A stretch of 43,946 bases of DNA from Bacteroidota bacterium (GTDB lineage Bacteria; Bacteroidota; Bacteroidia; 2-12-FULL-35-15): NCBI GenBank assembly GCA_021323165.1, contig JAJTCJ010000010.1:1-43946 (forward strand). Direction: 5' to 3'. Numbering within the stretch: position 1 is the stretch's first letter; every line of letters starts with the position of its first letter. The position numbers were made by a program, and so were the translations under genes. The notes beneath the pieces are model-generated. The model saw only the letters and a program-made list of their open reading frames with translations, made no database searches and was not told the DNA's origin. Positions 8,487 to 17,029 of the stretch are shown here, one piece after another.

Positions 8487-10019
8487 ATGAATATCAAGAA
8501 AATTTGCGCTCTGTTATTTTTACTTTTTATCACTTTTTACTCACAGGCACAGAAACAAATTTCAGAGTATTCAATTTCTGAATTACAAGAGAAGAAAAAC
8601 GAAGCTGTAGCCAGTAACAATGCAGACAATGCAGCAGTTTATACCAAAGCACTTGAGATCCGATCACAAATCGATGCCGCTGTCAAAGCTGAAGATTATA
8701 CTAAAGCGGGTTCTTTAAAAGAACAACTAAAATCCCTAAAGGTATTAAGTGCTGAGGATAATGAAAAAATCAAAGCCCTGGAAGCAAAGATCAAAATAGC
8801 TGTTGCTGAAGAAAAATACGACAAAGCTGCTGCATTGAAGAAGGACATTGAAACTATAAAAGGCATCCAATCCCAAGATTCTCCAGTGCAGCAAACTAAC
8901 AAGACAGCTTCTGTCTCATCCTCTATCCCATCAATTGAATTCGTAAACCAGGTTTATTTCTGGAATAAAAATGATAACACATTAAAAACACTTGAGTATA
9001 GCACTCCAGAGATTAAAACTCAAACTAACGTAGGTTTCGGTTATGCTCAGGCAACAAGTTTCTGGACCATACCTGGAATCAAATCAGATGTTGTACTGAA
9101 TTCAGAAGGTAACAGCTCTTTTATAATTAAAGTAAGTCATGGGGTTAATCCAATAGATCTTTTTCGTCTCGTAAGATTTCAGATCCTTGGTAAGGTTAGT
9201 CCATGTCGTCATATGGCAGCATATACAAGCACTTCTGCAGCATACACTGGCGGATCAACAAATGAAAGAAGAGATAATGACATTCCGATCAGCTTTCAAA
9301 AGCTTGATGATGGCGGCAACTACGAAATAGTACTGAATGGAAGAATGGGCCCTGGTGAATATACTTTTTTTGGCCTTGGGAAAATGTATTCTTTTTCGTT
9401 ACAAAACAGCTATACAAACAATACCAACCTGCAAAAAAACCAATCTTCATTATCTTCAGCGACTACAAGCTACACAAAAAGGGATATTTACAGTGAACCT
9501 AATATCATCTGGTTTGGTGTTGACTTCAGTCTTTTTAATTATGTGTTCGAAAGAAAATCAGATGATGAAGCGGCTCTTTCTGCTCACATAAATAAACTTC
9601 AAAAACATTATGCTGCGGATATTCCACCTTCCAAATTTATGCACTGGATGGCCAAGAATAGCTTTATGGATGATAAGGAATATACAGAAAGCTTATATAA
9701 AACATATATCAATCCTGATTGGATCACTGGTATACCAAGAACTGTTACCGAAAGTGATATTCAGAATCATCTCATGAATTATAAATCCGGTTCAAAAGGA
9801 ATAGGTTTAGTTTTATTACCGGAAGAATTCAACCAGGACAGAGCTAACTACACTGTTGAATTTGTTTGGTTCGACATCGAAACAAAAGCAGTTATACATT
9901 CACAAAAAATAATTGAAAAGGGAGCACCTCACGGAGGGCTGGCTTCCTGGGATCCTATTTTAGTTGATGCAACTAAAACCTACGTAGATAAATTTTACAA
10001 AAAGGAAAAAGGATATTAA
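8487..10019 (+). CDS. Exported protein with UVR-like motifs, function unknown
   Basis: The 510-residue protein has a signal peptide ending YSQAQ (about 1-22). Residues 63-84 and 101-122 match UvrB/UvrC-type UVR motifs (a pair of short helices): AVKAEDYTKAGSLKEQL and AVAEEKYDKAAALKKDIE. A low-complexity Gln/Ser/Thr linker follows. The C-terminal 370 residues contain aromatic-rich segments (IPSIEFVNQVYFWNKNDNT, YTVEFVWFDIETKAV) and no family I recognise. UVR motifs normally act in cytoplasmic proteins (UvrB, UvrC, McsA, ClpC), so their place behind a signal peptide is odd; they may here be a simple coiled-hairpin scaffold. The gene has its own promoter and converges on the gene at 10036, with 16 bases between stop codons. 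Confidence 0.8.
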   Translation: MNIKKICALLFLLFITFYSQAQKQISEYSISELQEKKNEAVASNNADNAAVYTKALEIRSQIDAAVKAEDYTKAGSLKEQLKSLKVLSAEDNEKIKALEAKIKIAVAEEKYDKAAALKKDIETIKGIQSQDSPVQQTNKTASVSSSIPSIEFVNQVYFWNKNDNTLKTLEYSTPEIKTQTNVGFGYAQATSFWTIPGIKSDVVLNSEGNSSFIIKVSHGVNPIDLFRLVRFQILGKVSPCRHMAAYTSTSAAYTGGSTNERRDNDIPISFQKLDDGGNYEIVLNGRMGPGEYTFFGLGKMYSFSLQNSYTNNTNLQKNQSSLSSATTSYTKRDIYSEPNIIWFGVDFSLFNYVFERKSDDEAALSAHINKLQKHYAADIPPSKFMHWMAKNSFMDDKEYTESLYKTYINPDWITGIPRTVTESDIQNHLMNYKSGSKGIGLVLLPEEFNQDRANYTVEFVWFDIETKAVIHSQKIIEKGAPHGGLASWDPILVDATKTYVDKFYKKEKGY

Positions 10020-10035
10020 TTGTAAGATAAAAAAA

Positions 10036-13000
10036 TCAGACTCTGATCCCGATTACAAGGATGTCATCGGTTTGTTCCATTGTTCCTTTCCAATCCATAA
10101 TATACTTATCAAGGAATATCTTTTGCTCTTCCATAGTCATATGTTGTGAACTCAAAAGCGCTTCCTTAAATCTCTTAGTCATCAGCTTTTTATCGTCTGA
10201 ACTAAACTGATCAGAATATCCATCAGTAAAAAGATAAATAGTATCACCTTCAGATAATTTCAACATATTACTTTCGAATGTTTGATCATCACTGGTTAAT
10301 CCTCCTATAGCAGTTTTTGTTGCCTTTATCTCAGTAATCTCTCTTACATTTTTTCTGATCAGCCATAAAGGTCTGTTGGCACCTGCATAGGTTACTGTTT
10401 TAAGTCCTTTATCAAAATGGCAAATACAAACATCCATTCCATCCCTTGTAGAATCATCACTATTATTCTGACGTAATGACTTTTTAATTCCTCTATTAGT
10501 CATGTTAAGTATTTCAGATACATGTGATGTTTGCTGAGCAGAAATTGTCAGCTTTTCTGAACTGATCACACTCATGAATGCACCCGGAACTCCATGACCA
10601 GTACAATCGGCTGCAGCAATAAGATAACCATCCTCATTCTCAACGAACCAATAAAAATCTCCGCTTACAATATCCTTTGGTTTGTAAAGAACAAATGATT
10701 TCGGAAAGGCCTTGAATACTTCTGATAAAGGGGGAAGAATCGATTTTTGAATATGAAGAGCGTAGTTTATACTGTCAGTTATTTCGTGATTCTTTTCTTC
10801 AACCAGCCCTCTTTGCTTTTCTGCTTCATCCTTCTGCAATACAACCTCTGCCGTTCTTTCCACAATAATACTTTCAAGTCTTTCTTTATCTTTTCTCAGT
10901 GAAGCCGTCCTCCATCTAAAAATGCCCAAAACCGACAAGATCACTAAACATGCAAAGCTGATCCTGAACCACCAGGTCTTCCACCATGGAGGTTCTATTT
11001 TAAAAGTAAAAGCAGCAAACTCCTTGCTCCAGATTCCCTGGGAATTTAATGCCTTCACTTTAAAGGTATACGTTTTTCCAGGATTTATATTTCCAAATAC
11101 TGCTTCCGTTCTTGGGCTTTCAGGGGACCAATTTTCATCCTGACCTTCAAGAATATATGAATACTTAACATTGTCGGTTGTTAAAGCCTGAAAATCGAAA
11201 GTAAGGTGATTATGCTGATACGAAAGTACAAGCTTAGCCGGGAGGGTTGTTAAGCGATCAATAGTATCTGTATAATTTTTCCAATCAACATTTTGAAATG
11301 ATAACCTAATGCCTGTGATGGCTATTTTGGGTGGAGTAGAATTTATAAAATCGTATTTCCTGTTATAACAGCTGAGTCCGTTATTGGTTCCGAACCAAAC
11401 AAGCCCTTGACTATCTACAAGACCAGCATTTTGTATTACTTCAGTCCCCTTATAACCTTCCTGCTCCCCATAATATCTTAATTCCTGAATAGAAAAATTT
11501 GAATTTAATCTTATCTTATTGATGGCAAAATCGGTACCTATCCAAAAACTCTTATCAAAGGAATCCCATTCAATAAGATTTATATGGTTTGAACATAATC
11601 CATCCTTTATATTGATCGTTTTGAATTTTTTTCCGTCAAAACAACTTATACCACTTTCACCTGTTCCGAAAAAAAGATTTCCTTTATCATCCTCATTAAT
11701 CGCCCACACTGATTTATCAGCCAATCCATCTTTTTCAGTATAATTAATAAATCTTTGACCATCATATTTTATCAAACCAGCATCCAGTGTTCCGATCCAG
11801 ATTATTGAATGAAAATCCTGAAAGATCGTTAAAACATTTTCCGAGATAAAACCATTATCATTATTATAAACTGTTACTTTATCTCCTTCAATCCGATAAA
11901 CTCCATCTCCATAAGAACTTATCCAATAAATTCCATTATTGTCCTGAATGATCTTTGTGATTCCGGTAATTGATCTTCCTCCAAATTTATTTATTACCTT
12001 TTTTAATTTATAACCTTCACCACTTTTTGATAAAACAAATATTCCCTCCTGCGCTCCGATCCACAGGTCATTTTGACGGTCGATGAAAAGTGTTCTAATA
12101 ACAATCTTGGAAATTTCCGGAATATTATTTATTGAAGTAAAACCGGATCTGTTTTTATCATAAATATTTATTCCTGAACCAGGAGTACCGCATAAATATT
12201 TTCCTTCCTCATCCTGAATTATGCAGTTGATGACTTTGCTTGTGAGTCCATCATTATCGCTATAGCTTACAAAGGATTCATTATTAAAAACATTAACTCC
12301 TCCTGATTGTGTCCCTACCCAGATATTTCCTTCATAGTCAGTAGCAACTCCTAAAACCTCATTATTTGAAAGACCTTTTTCTTCAGTAAATAATTTAAAA
12401 TTATCCTTCTCAAGTTTTAGCAAACCATGATTCGTAGCAAACCAGATATTTCCTTTTTTATCTTCAGTTATACTTCCAATAAAATCACCCGCAACTTCTT
12501 TTGGAAGATCAATTTTTTCGAACTTATTGTTATGTCGTTTAACAACAAATCCTTCTGCTCCTGCAAACCAAATTTGTCCTTTGGAATCGAACAAAGTTGC
12601 GAATGCTGTTTTATTATTAACGACATCTTCTTTATCATAACTTGTCACACGGGTACCATCATATTTGGCAATTCCATTGGATAAACCAAACCAGAGATCC
12701 CCAGCGCTATCCTGCGAAATACAAAATACATTATTGGAGGGAAGATTGTCTTTATCAGTCAGGTAAGTGAACTTTTTATCATCAAATTTTAATACCCCTA
12801 CCCCACGGATTGCAAACCACTTATTGTTATTTTCATCTATATAGATCCAATAAATACCCTCGCCTGTTTGTAAACCGTTATGATTGTTATAGTTTTTAAG
12901 TGTGAGTCCGTCAAACATAGAAACACCTTCTGATGTTGCGATCCAAATATTTCCTTTCCGATCCTCGGTGATAAACGTAACATCATTTGCTACAAGTCCA

Positions 13001-13224
13001 TTTTCCTTAGTGAAATTTTTAAAATTCTTTCCATCAAAACGGCTTACTCCACCCTGAGCCCCAAACCAGATAAAACCCTTACTATCCTGAAAAATGTTGT
13101 TTATAACAGATCCCACCAGGCCATTCTTTGGTGTGTAATTTTTAAAGTTATATTGCTGAGCAACCGCAGAGATGCAGATAGCGTGTAAAAAAACGAGACA
13201 AAGAATTTTTAATTTTTTACACAT
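10036..13224 (-). CDS. Propeller sensor with SpoIIE/PP2C serine phosphatase output
   Basis: The 1062-residue protein starts with a signal peptide (to about 22, AVAQQ). About 14 propeller strands follow (GFIWFGAQGG, GNIWVGTQSGG types), then a Y_Y_Y domain near 665-730, one membrane helix near 745-765, a coiled coil ending in the HEITDSINYALHIQ linker near 810-825, and a SpoIIE-type PP2C domain from about 840 to the end. The metal-binding acidic residues appear as SGDFYWF, AAADCTGHGVPGAF, FTDGYSDQ and TDDILVIG. It should turn a periplasmic signal into dephosphorylation of a Ser/Thr phosphoprotein in the cytoplasm. It is the sixth phosphatase of the window and the only one outside the 25.8-38.5 kb cluster; it has the catalytic subtype of the genes at 29670 and 31827 (IGGLTSDDQ). 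A hairpin with eight U residues directly precedes its start codon. Confidence 0.92.
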   Translation of the reverse strand: MCKKLKILCLVFLHAICISAVAQQYNFKNYTPKNGLVGSVINNIFQDSKGFIWFGAQGGVSRFDGKNFKNFTKENGLVANDVTFITEDRKGNIWIATSEGVSMFDGLTLKNYNNHNGLQTGEGIYWIYIDENNNKWFAIRGVGVLKFDDKKFTYLTDKDNLPSNNVFCISQDSAGDLWFGLSNGIAKYDGTRVTSYDKEDVVNNKTAFATLFDSKGQIWFAGAEGFVVKRHNNKFEKIDLPKEVAGDFIGSITEDKKGNIWFATNHGLLKLEKDNFKLFTEEKGLSNNEVLGVATDYEGNIWVGTQSGGVNVFNNESFVSYSDNDGLTSKVINCIIQDEEGKYLCGTPGSGINIYDKNRSGFTSINNIPEISKIVIRTLFIDRQNDLWIGAQEGIFVLSKSGEGYKLKKVINKFGGRSITGITKIIQDNNGIYWISSYGDGVYRIEGDKVTVYNNDNGFISENVLTIFQDFHSIIWIGTLDAGLIKYDGQRFINYTEKDGLADKSVWAINEDDKGNLFFGTGESGISCFDGKKFKTINIKDGLCSNHINLIEWDSFDKSFWIGTDFAINKIRLNSNFSIQELRYYGEQEGYKGTEVIQNAGLVDSQGLVWFGTNNGLSCYNRKYDFINSTPPKIAITGIRLSFQNVDWKNYTDTIDRLTTLPAKLVLSYQHNHLTFDFQALTTDNVKYSYILEGQDENWSPESPRTEAVFGNINPGKTYTFKVKALNSQGIWSKEFAAFTFKIEPPWWKTWWFRISFACLVILSVLGIFRWRTASLRKDKERLESIIVERTAEVVLQKDEAEKQRGLVEEKNHEITDSINYALHIQKSILPPLSEVFKAFPKSFVLYKPKDIVSGDFYWFVENEDGYLIAAADCTGHGVPGAFMSVISSEKLTISAQQTSHVSEILNMTNRGIKKSLRQNNSDDSTRDGMDVCICHFDKGLKTVTYAGANRPLWLIRKNVREITEIKATKTAIGGLTSDDQTFESNMLKLSEGDTIYLFTDGYSDQFSSDDKKLMTKRFKEALLSSQHMTMEEQKIFLDKYIMDWKGTMEQTDDILVIGIRV

Positions 13225-13254
13225 AAAAAAAAGTCTAACCGCTGGTGGTTAGAC
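13225..13254 (-). terminator. Terminator-like hairpin abutting the start codon of the propeller phosphatase
   Basis: Arms 13233-13240 and 13247-13254 form a perfect 8-bp stem with a 6-base loop. On the minus strand it is followed by eight U residues that run directly into the ATG at 13224. It probably ends transcription from the thioredoxin-like gene about 90 bases upstream. A TAAATTTG -7-like element at 13254-13261 overlaps its outer edge, but I found no TTG at -33. Confidence 0.65.
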
Positions 13255-13346
13255 AAATTTATCATTTTAACCGAATATAACTATTGGTAAATAAATTTCT
13301 TATAAACCAGTAATTATATAATCATCATCTTTATATTAAAATTAAA

Positions 13347-14543
13347 TTATTGCATGCTCCATTCATCAATTTGCTTTTGCATAGCAGCAATAGCTGACTG
13401 GTCATACTTTTCTTTACCGTTTTTTATTATTTCAATTGCCTTTTTTTCGAGCTCTATCGCTTCTTTCTTTTTTCCGTTCAAGGCTAACAGACAAGCATAT
13501 GTATCCATATTGAATTGAGGATGCGGATTAAGCTCGTAAGATTTTTTTGCCCAACTCTCCGCCTTTTCAAGCATTCCTTTGTCCTTCACTTCTGTATAAA
13601 ACGTGTAGGCAATATTGTTCAAGAAATCTACATCAGTACTTTTATACTTATCAATGTAGATTACAGCGGTTTTAGCAAAATTATTATAGTCCTGTTTATT
13701 CTGATAGTAGTTAAGATCGGCATCCAAAAGTACTTCTTCTCCACGTTTAAATCCGGAATTTTGAATTTCTTTTTTTAAATTAAAGATTTTAACACTGTCA
13801 GGTGTCCTTGCATAGATCAAATTATTTAATGCATCAGAATAAACATAAAATATTTTATTATTCACTGAATCAGCTGTATGAAGTTTAGAAAACAGCTCAG
13901 CATTTTTCATTAAATAATTGAACGTTTTGGAATTATTATCATTCAAATGAGAATATATAATATTCCAGTTTGTTGATGATGAAAGATCAGATTCCTTTTG
14001 ACTGTTTAAATAATCTGATAAAACATCTCTAGTGTCTAACCCTGATCCGGATAAGATATTTAAATAGGAACTTATAAATAAACCTTCCCGGTTTCCATTC
14101 ATGTACTTTTTCTCGATGGTTGAAAATTGTTTCTCAGGAATCAACGCATCTTTTCCCAGCTGAATAAAATCGGCTGAAGAACGCGAACCTGCCACTCTGT
14201 GAATTAAGTCTCCATTTTCATTAATAAATAGCAAAGAAGGATAAACATTTATTTTGTATATTTTTGCTATTTCCAAACCTTCCCCGGCTTCCATGTCAAT
14301 TTTCGCATTCACAAAGGTTTTGTTAAAGAAGCTTGCCACTGTATCATTAGTAAATACATTTTTTGCCATCCATTTGCAGGGACCGCACCATGTGGTAAAA
14401 GCATCAATAAAAATAAGTTTATGCTCGGTTTTAGCCTTGGCTTTTATTTCAGCGAAACTGCCATGTTCGAAATTAATTTGTGAAAATGAATTTGCTGCAA
14501 AAAGCAAAAAAATGCCAATAAAGAGCGGAGTGATTTTTTTCAT
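13347..14543 (-). CDS. Exported thioredoxin-like protein with helical C-terminal region
   Basis: From the start at 14543 the protein has 398 residues with a signal peptide ending ANSFSQ. A longer frame begins at a TTG at 14582, but that codon lies inside a -7 promoter-like element, so the shorter start is preferred. Residues 25-140 form a thioredoxin fold with the active site WCGPCK (Cys53, Cys56) and the cis-Pro loop in KINVYPSLLF. The rest is helical and ends in TPR-like repeats (YELNPHPQFNMDTYACLLALNGKKKEAIELEKKA split over two helices). The family contains envelope thiol reductases that act on exported proteins; the exact substrate is unknown. It is transcribed toward the propeller phosphatase but separated from it by a terminator. 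Confidence 0.85.
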   Translation of the reverse strand: MKKITPLFIGIFLLFAANSFSQINFEHGSFAEIKAKAKTEHKLIFIDAFTTWCGPCKWMAKNVFTNDTVASFFNKTFVNAKIDMEAGEGLEIAKIYKINVYPSLLFINENGDLIHRVAGSRSSADFIQLGKDALIPEKQFSTIEKKYMNGNREGLFISSYLNILSGSGLDTRDVLSDYLNSQKESDLSSSTNWNIIYSHLNDNNSKTFNYLMKNAELFSKLHTADSVNNKIFYVYSDALNNLIYARTPDSVKIFNLKKEIQNSGFKRGEEVLLDADLNYYQNKQDYNNFAKTAVIYIDKYKSTDVDFLNNIAYTFYTEVKDKGMLEKAESWAKKSYELNPHPQFNMDTYACLLALNGKKKEAIELEKKAIEIIKNGKEKYDQSAIAAMQKQIDEWSMQ

Positions 14544-14579
14544 GAGGAAAAAGATTATTAATAAATTAGAATGAATAGA

Positions 14580-14587
14580 CAAATATA
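14580..14587 (-). promoter_or_regulatory. Possible -7 element of the thioredoxin-like gene
   Basis: On the minus strand this reads TATATTTG, matching TAnnTTTG, with the start codon 37 bases downstream at 14543. No TTG is found at the normal -33 distance, so the call is weak. Its main use is that it makes the TTG start at 14582 unlikely. Confidence 0.35.
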
Positions 14588-14620
14588 TTAAATCAAAACA
14601 TCTTCCTGTGGAGATAAATA

Positions 14621-14650
14621 AAAGTACTCAACATTACTGCCGAGCACTTT
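14621..14650 (-). terminator. Terminator downstream of the GloVer-repeat T9SS gene
   Basis: Arms 14621-14629 and 14642-14650 pair over 9 bp with one G-U pair, with U-rich flanks on both strands. It lies 56 bases past the stop codon of the gene ending at 14706. Confidence 0.5.
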
Positions 14651-14705
14651 TAGAAATATATTAAAAGATTAATTAATCAGGCATTTTTATTTAAACATAT
14701 CACGA

Positions 14706-16949
14706 TTATTGAATAGCCACGCGCTTAATAATCGAATCATTCTCATTTTTAATACTGATAAGGTAAATCCCCTTTTCGAAACTGCTGATATCAACATTCT
14801 TCTTTACAAAAGTACCTGAGCCGCTAATAGATTCATTAAATATAATTTGTCCTAAAGAATTATATATAGTTAATTCATTAATCCTTTCTGCAATAAATTC
14901 GATCGTTATTTCAGCATTAGCCGGATTTGGATAAATATTTAAACGCTTGAAATTATCGTTATAATTAATTCCTGTTGATACAGCTGAACCATTCTTAATG
15001 TTCGAACGGGTAGTATTTACCGAAGCCCTTGTTGGTTCGCAACTTATACTCCAAATTGTTTCAATGCGCCATCTGGCATTTGGATAAGAAGCATAATTTG
15101 GATCTGTTATAGTTAGCTGAGTCCCGGCAACACCTCCAATTGTCATCCAGTTACCATTGCTCGTATTATCCCTTAAAAGCATGTAAGCAGATAAGGCAGA
15201 AATGGGTGTGGATTGACCTTCAATACTGTAATGATTCCAGTTAAATGTACCTCCGGTTCTGGTAACATATATGGTATTGTGATAAAGACTAAGTGCGCTA
15301 TAATTACCGCAAGTATCTCTTATCTGAAGTTTATACCTGTAGGTTCCAACATTAGGATCACCGGTAAAAGGAAAATACAAAGCAGCAACAGTATCTACAA
15401 GCATACTAATAGAATCTTTTGACAATGCACCAATCCGTTTGTAGGTGTTGGAAATTGTTTCGCGGTATACTATAAATGAATCAACATTTGTATAGGATGT
15501 TTTATCCCAATAAATAATGTTATGAGTAGACGCACTATCTACCGTTACCATACAAATTTCCGGTGCCGGAGTAGGAGAAGGTTGTGTAATGGTTACACTT
15601 GCTGTAGCTGTTGCATTATTTGCATCAGTAACTGTAACAGTATAACTCCCTGCAGTAAGACCGGTGGCGGTTGGACCTGTTTGAACAGGTGTAGTGTTCC
15701 AGGAATAAGCATATGGTGCGAGACCGCTTGTTACAACAGCAGTAGCCATTCCATTGTTGCCGCCATAACAATCTACCATGGTCGCATTTATATTATCGAC
15801 ATCAAATCTGTAATATTTAAATATTGTTCCTTTACCAAAGGGGCCACCGCCAGTACCACACGTTCCGTAGAAGTACCCATTTTGATAAATCAGAGCCGCC
15901 CGAGGCCGGGATGCACTAGCTGCACTCCCGTAAGTAAAATTTATTACTTGTGAAAATCCAGAACCGTCAGAGTTTATTTTAAAAATACAGCCGCTATTAT
16001 TAGGAGTTCCCATTTCAGTCATTCCGTAAAGAAATCCTCCTGCAGACACAAGCGTACCAGTGGGAAATTCTCCGTTCATATAATCAAAATTATGAAGATT
16101 TGTAAAGGAGGTTCCATCAGGCTTAATTTTATAGATCGTTCCACTGCCTGATCCACCGGTAAGCCCGCCACCGTATTGAGTTGTACCATAAAGATATGTC
16201 CCGTCAGAAATCAATGAACCCAGAGGGCCATGACCGTTAATTCCTGAAAAGTCAAACAATTTTGAATAGGAACTCCCATCCGGTTTTATTTTAAAGATCA
16301 CACCTTTAGAAGAAGTACCTCCTGAAGAAGTATTTCCATAAAGATAAGTTCCATCGAAGAAAAAACCTCCCTTTGGCCCAGTTCCATTTGATCCGGTAAA
16401 ATCCAATAATTTTGAATATCCTGTACCGTCAGTTTTTATTTTAAATACAACACCTTGTCCGCTTGAACCACCCTGAGTGGTCATTCCGTACAAAAATGTC
16501 CCGTCTGAAATAAAAATATTAGAGACTGGGGACTCTCCATTCGTACCGGAGAAATCCAATAATTTTGAATATCCTGTTCCATCTGGTTTTATTTTAAATA
16601 TTACTCCTTTTTCATTTACTCCTCCACCAGATGTCATACCATAGAGAAATGTACCATCATAATATAAACCACCCATTGGGTTCTTTCCGTTCGCTCCGGT
16701 GAAATCAAGAAGTTTTGTATACCCTGTTCCGTCCGGTTTAATTTTATAGATTATCCCCCAATAAGTAGTCCCATCACTTGAAGCTGTTCCATACAGAAAA
16801 ACTCCATCCGAAACAAGGTCATTGTAAGGGTATGCGCCATCTGGCGCACCCTGGAATGCATGCAGAACTGTCTGCTGAGCGGTACATGGAATAAAATGCA
16901 GCATAAAAGTTAAAAGGAACGTGTGAATAATGGATTTGAATTTGGACAT
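14706..16949 (-). CDS. T9SS-secreted GloVer-repeat protein
   Basis: The 747-residue protein has a signal peptide ending FIPCTAQ. Residues 27-385 carry about seven GloVer (Gloeobacter/Verrucomicrobia) tandem repeats of roughly 50 residues with the core DGTFLYGMTSGGG...GVIFKIKPDGTGYSKLLDF (with variation). A SprB-like repeat follows at about 390-460 (GLAPYAYSWN, GLTAGSYTVTVTDANNA). A fibronectin-like module of about 190 residues (THNIIYW ... SISCEPTRASVNTTRSNIK) is shared with the proteins at 17030 and 21900. The C-terminus is a type A T9SS sorting domain (NIYPNPANAEITIEF ... FEKGIYLISIKN). It should be exported across the outer membrane and anchored or released. Ligand unknown. Its sorting domain is closer to that of the gene at 21900 than to its neighbour at 17030. 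Confidence 0.9.
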   Translation of the reverse strand: MSKFKSIIHTFLLTFMLHFIPCTAQQTVLHAFQGAPDGAYPYNDLVSDGVFLYGTASSDGTTYWGIIYKIKPDGTGYTKLLDFTGANGKNPMGGLYYDGTFLYGMTSGGGVNEKGVIFKIKPDGTGYSKLLDFSGTNGESPVSNIFISDGTFLYGMTTQGGSSGQGVVFKIKTDGTGYSKLLDFTGSNGTGPKGGFFFDGTYLYGNTSSGGTSSKGVIFKIKPDGSSYSKLFDFSGINGHGPLGSLISDGTYLYGTTQYGGGLTGGSGSGTIYKIKPDGTSFTNLHNFDYMNGEFPTGTLVSAGGFLYGMTEMGTPNNSGCIFKINSDGSGFSQVINFTYGSAASASRPRAALIYQNGYFYGTCGTGGGPFGKGTIFKYYRFDVDNINATMVDCYGGNNGMATAVVTSGLAPYAYSWNTTPVQTGPTATGLTAGSYTVTVTDANNATATASVTITQPSPTPAPEICMVTVDSASTHNIIYWDKTSYTNVDSFIVYRETISNTYKRIGALSKDSISMLVDTVAALYFPFTGDPNVGTYRYKLQIRDTCGNYSALSLYHNTIYVTRTGGTFNWNHYSIEGQSTPISALSAYMLLRDNTSNGNWMTIGGVAGTQLTITDPNYASYPNARWRIETIWSISCEPTRASVNTTRSNIKNGSAVSTGINYNDNFKRLNIYPNPANAEITIEFIAERINELTIYNSLGQIIFNESISGSGTFVKKNVDISSFEKGIYLISIKNENDSIIKRVAIQ
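15795..16871 (-). repeat. Tandem GloVer-repeat coding region
   Basis: About seven imperfect repeats of roughly 150-160 bases, each encoding DG.FLYG ... G.IFKI..DG..Y. They lie inside the gene at 14706-16949. The boundaries are approximate. Confidence 0.7.
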
Positions 16950-17029
16950 TTTCGAGATATGATTTTAATATTTATTTTTTTTAACTTATTCTATACTTTC
17001 TAACTAACCTTATGGCTCCTTAATAATTT

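Noticed and set aside
13347-14582. Longer thioredoxin-like product starting at 14582
   Set aside because: The TTG there is part of a TATATTTG promoter-like element, and the signal peptide starts at 14543.
15213-15953. Cys/Ser-rich plus-strand frames opposite the GloVer gene
   Set aside because: Antisense shadows of repeat-rich coding sequence; odd composition, no start context.
15795-16871. CRISPR-like array
   Set aside because: The regular repeats are about 150 bases long, in frame and imperfect; they encode GloVer repeats.
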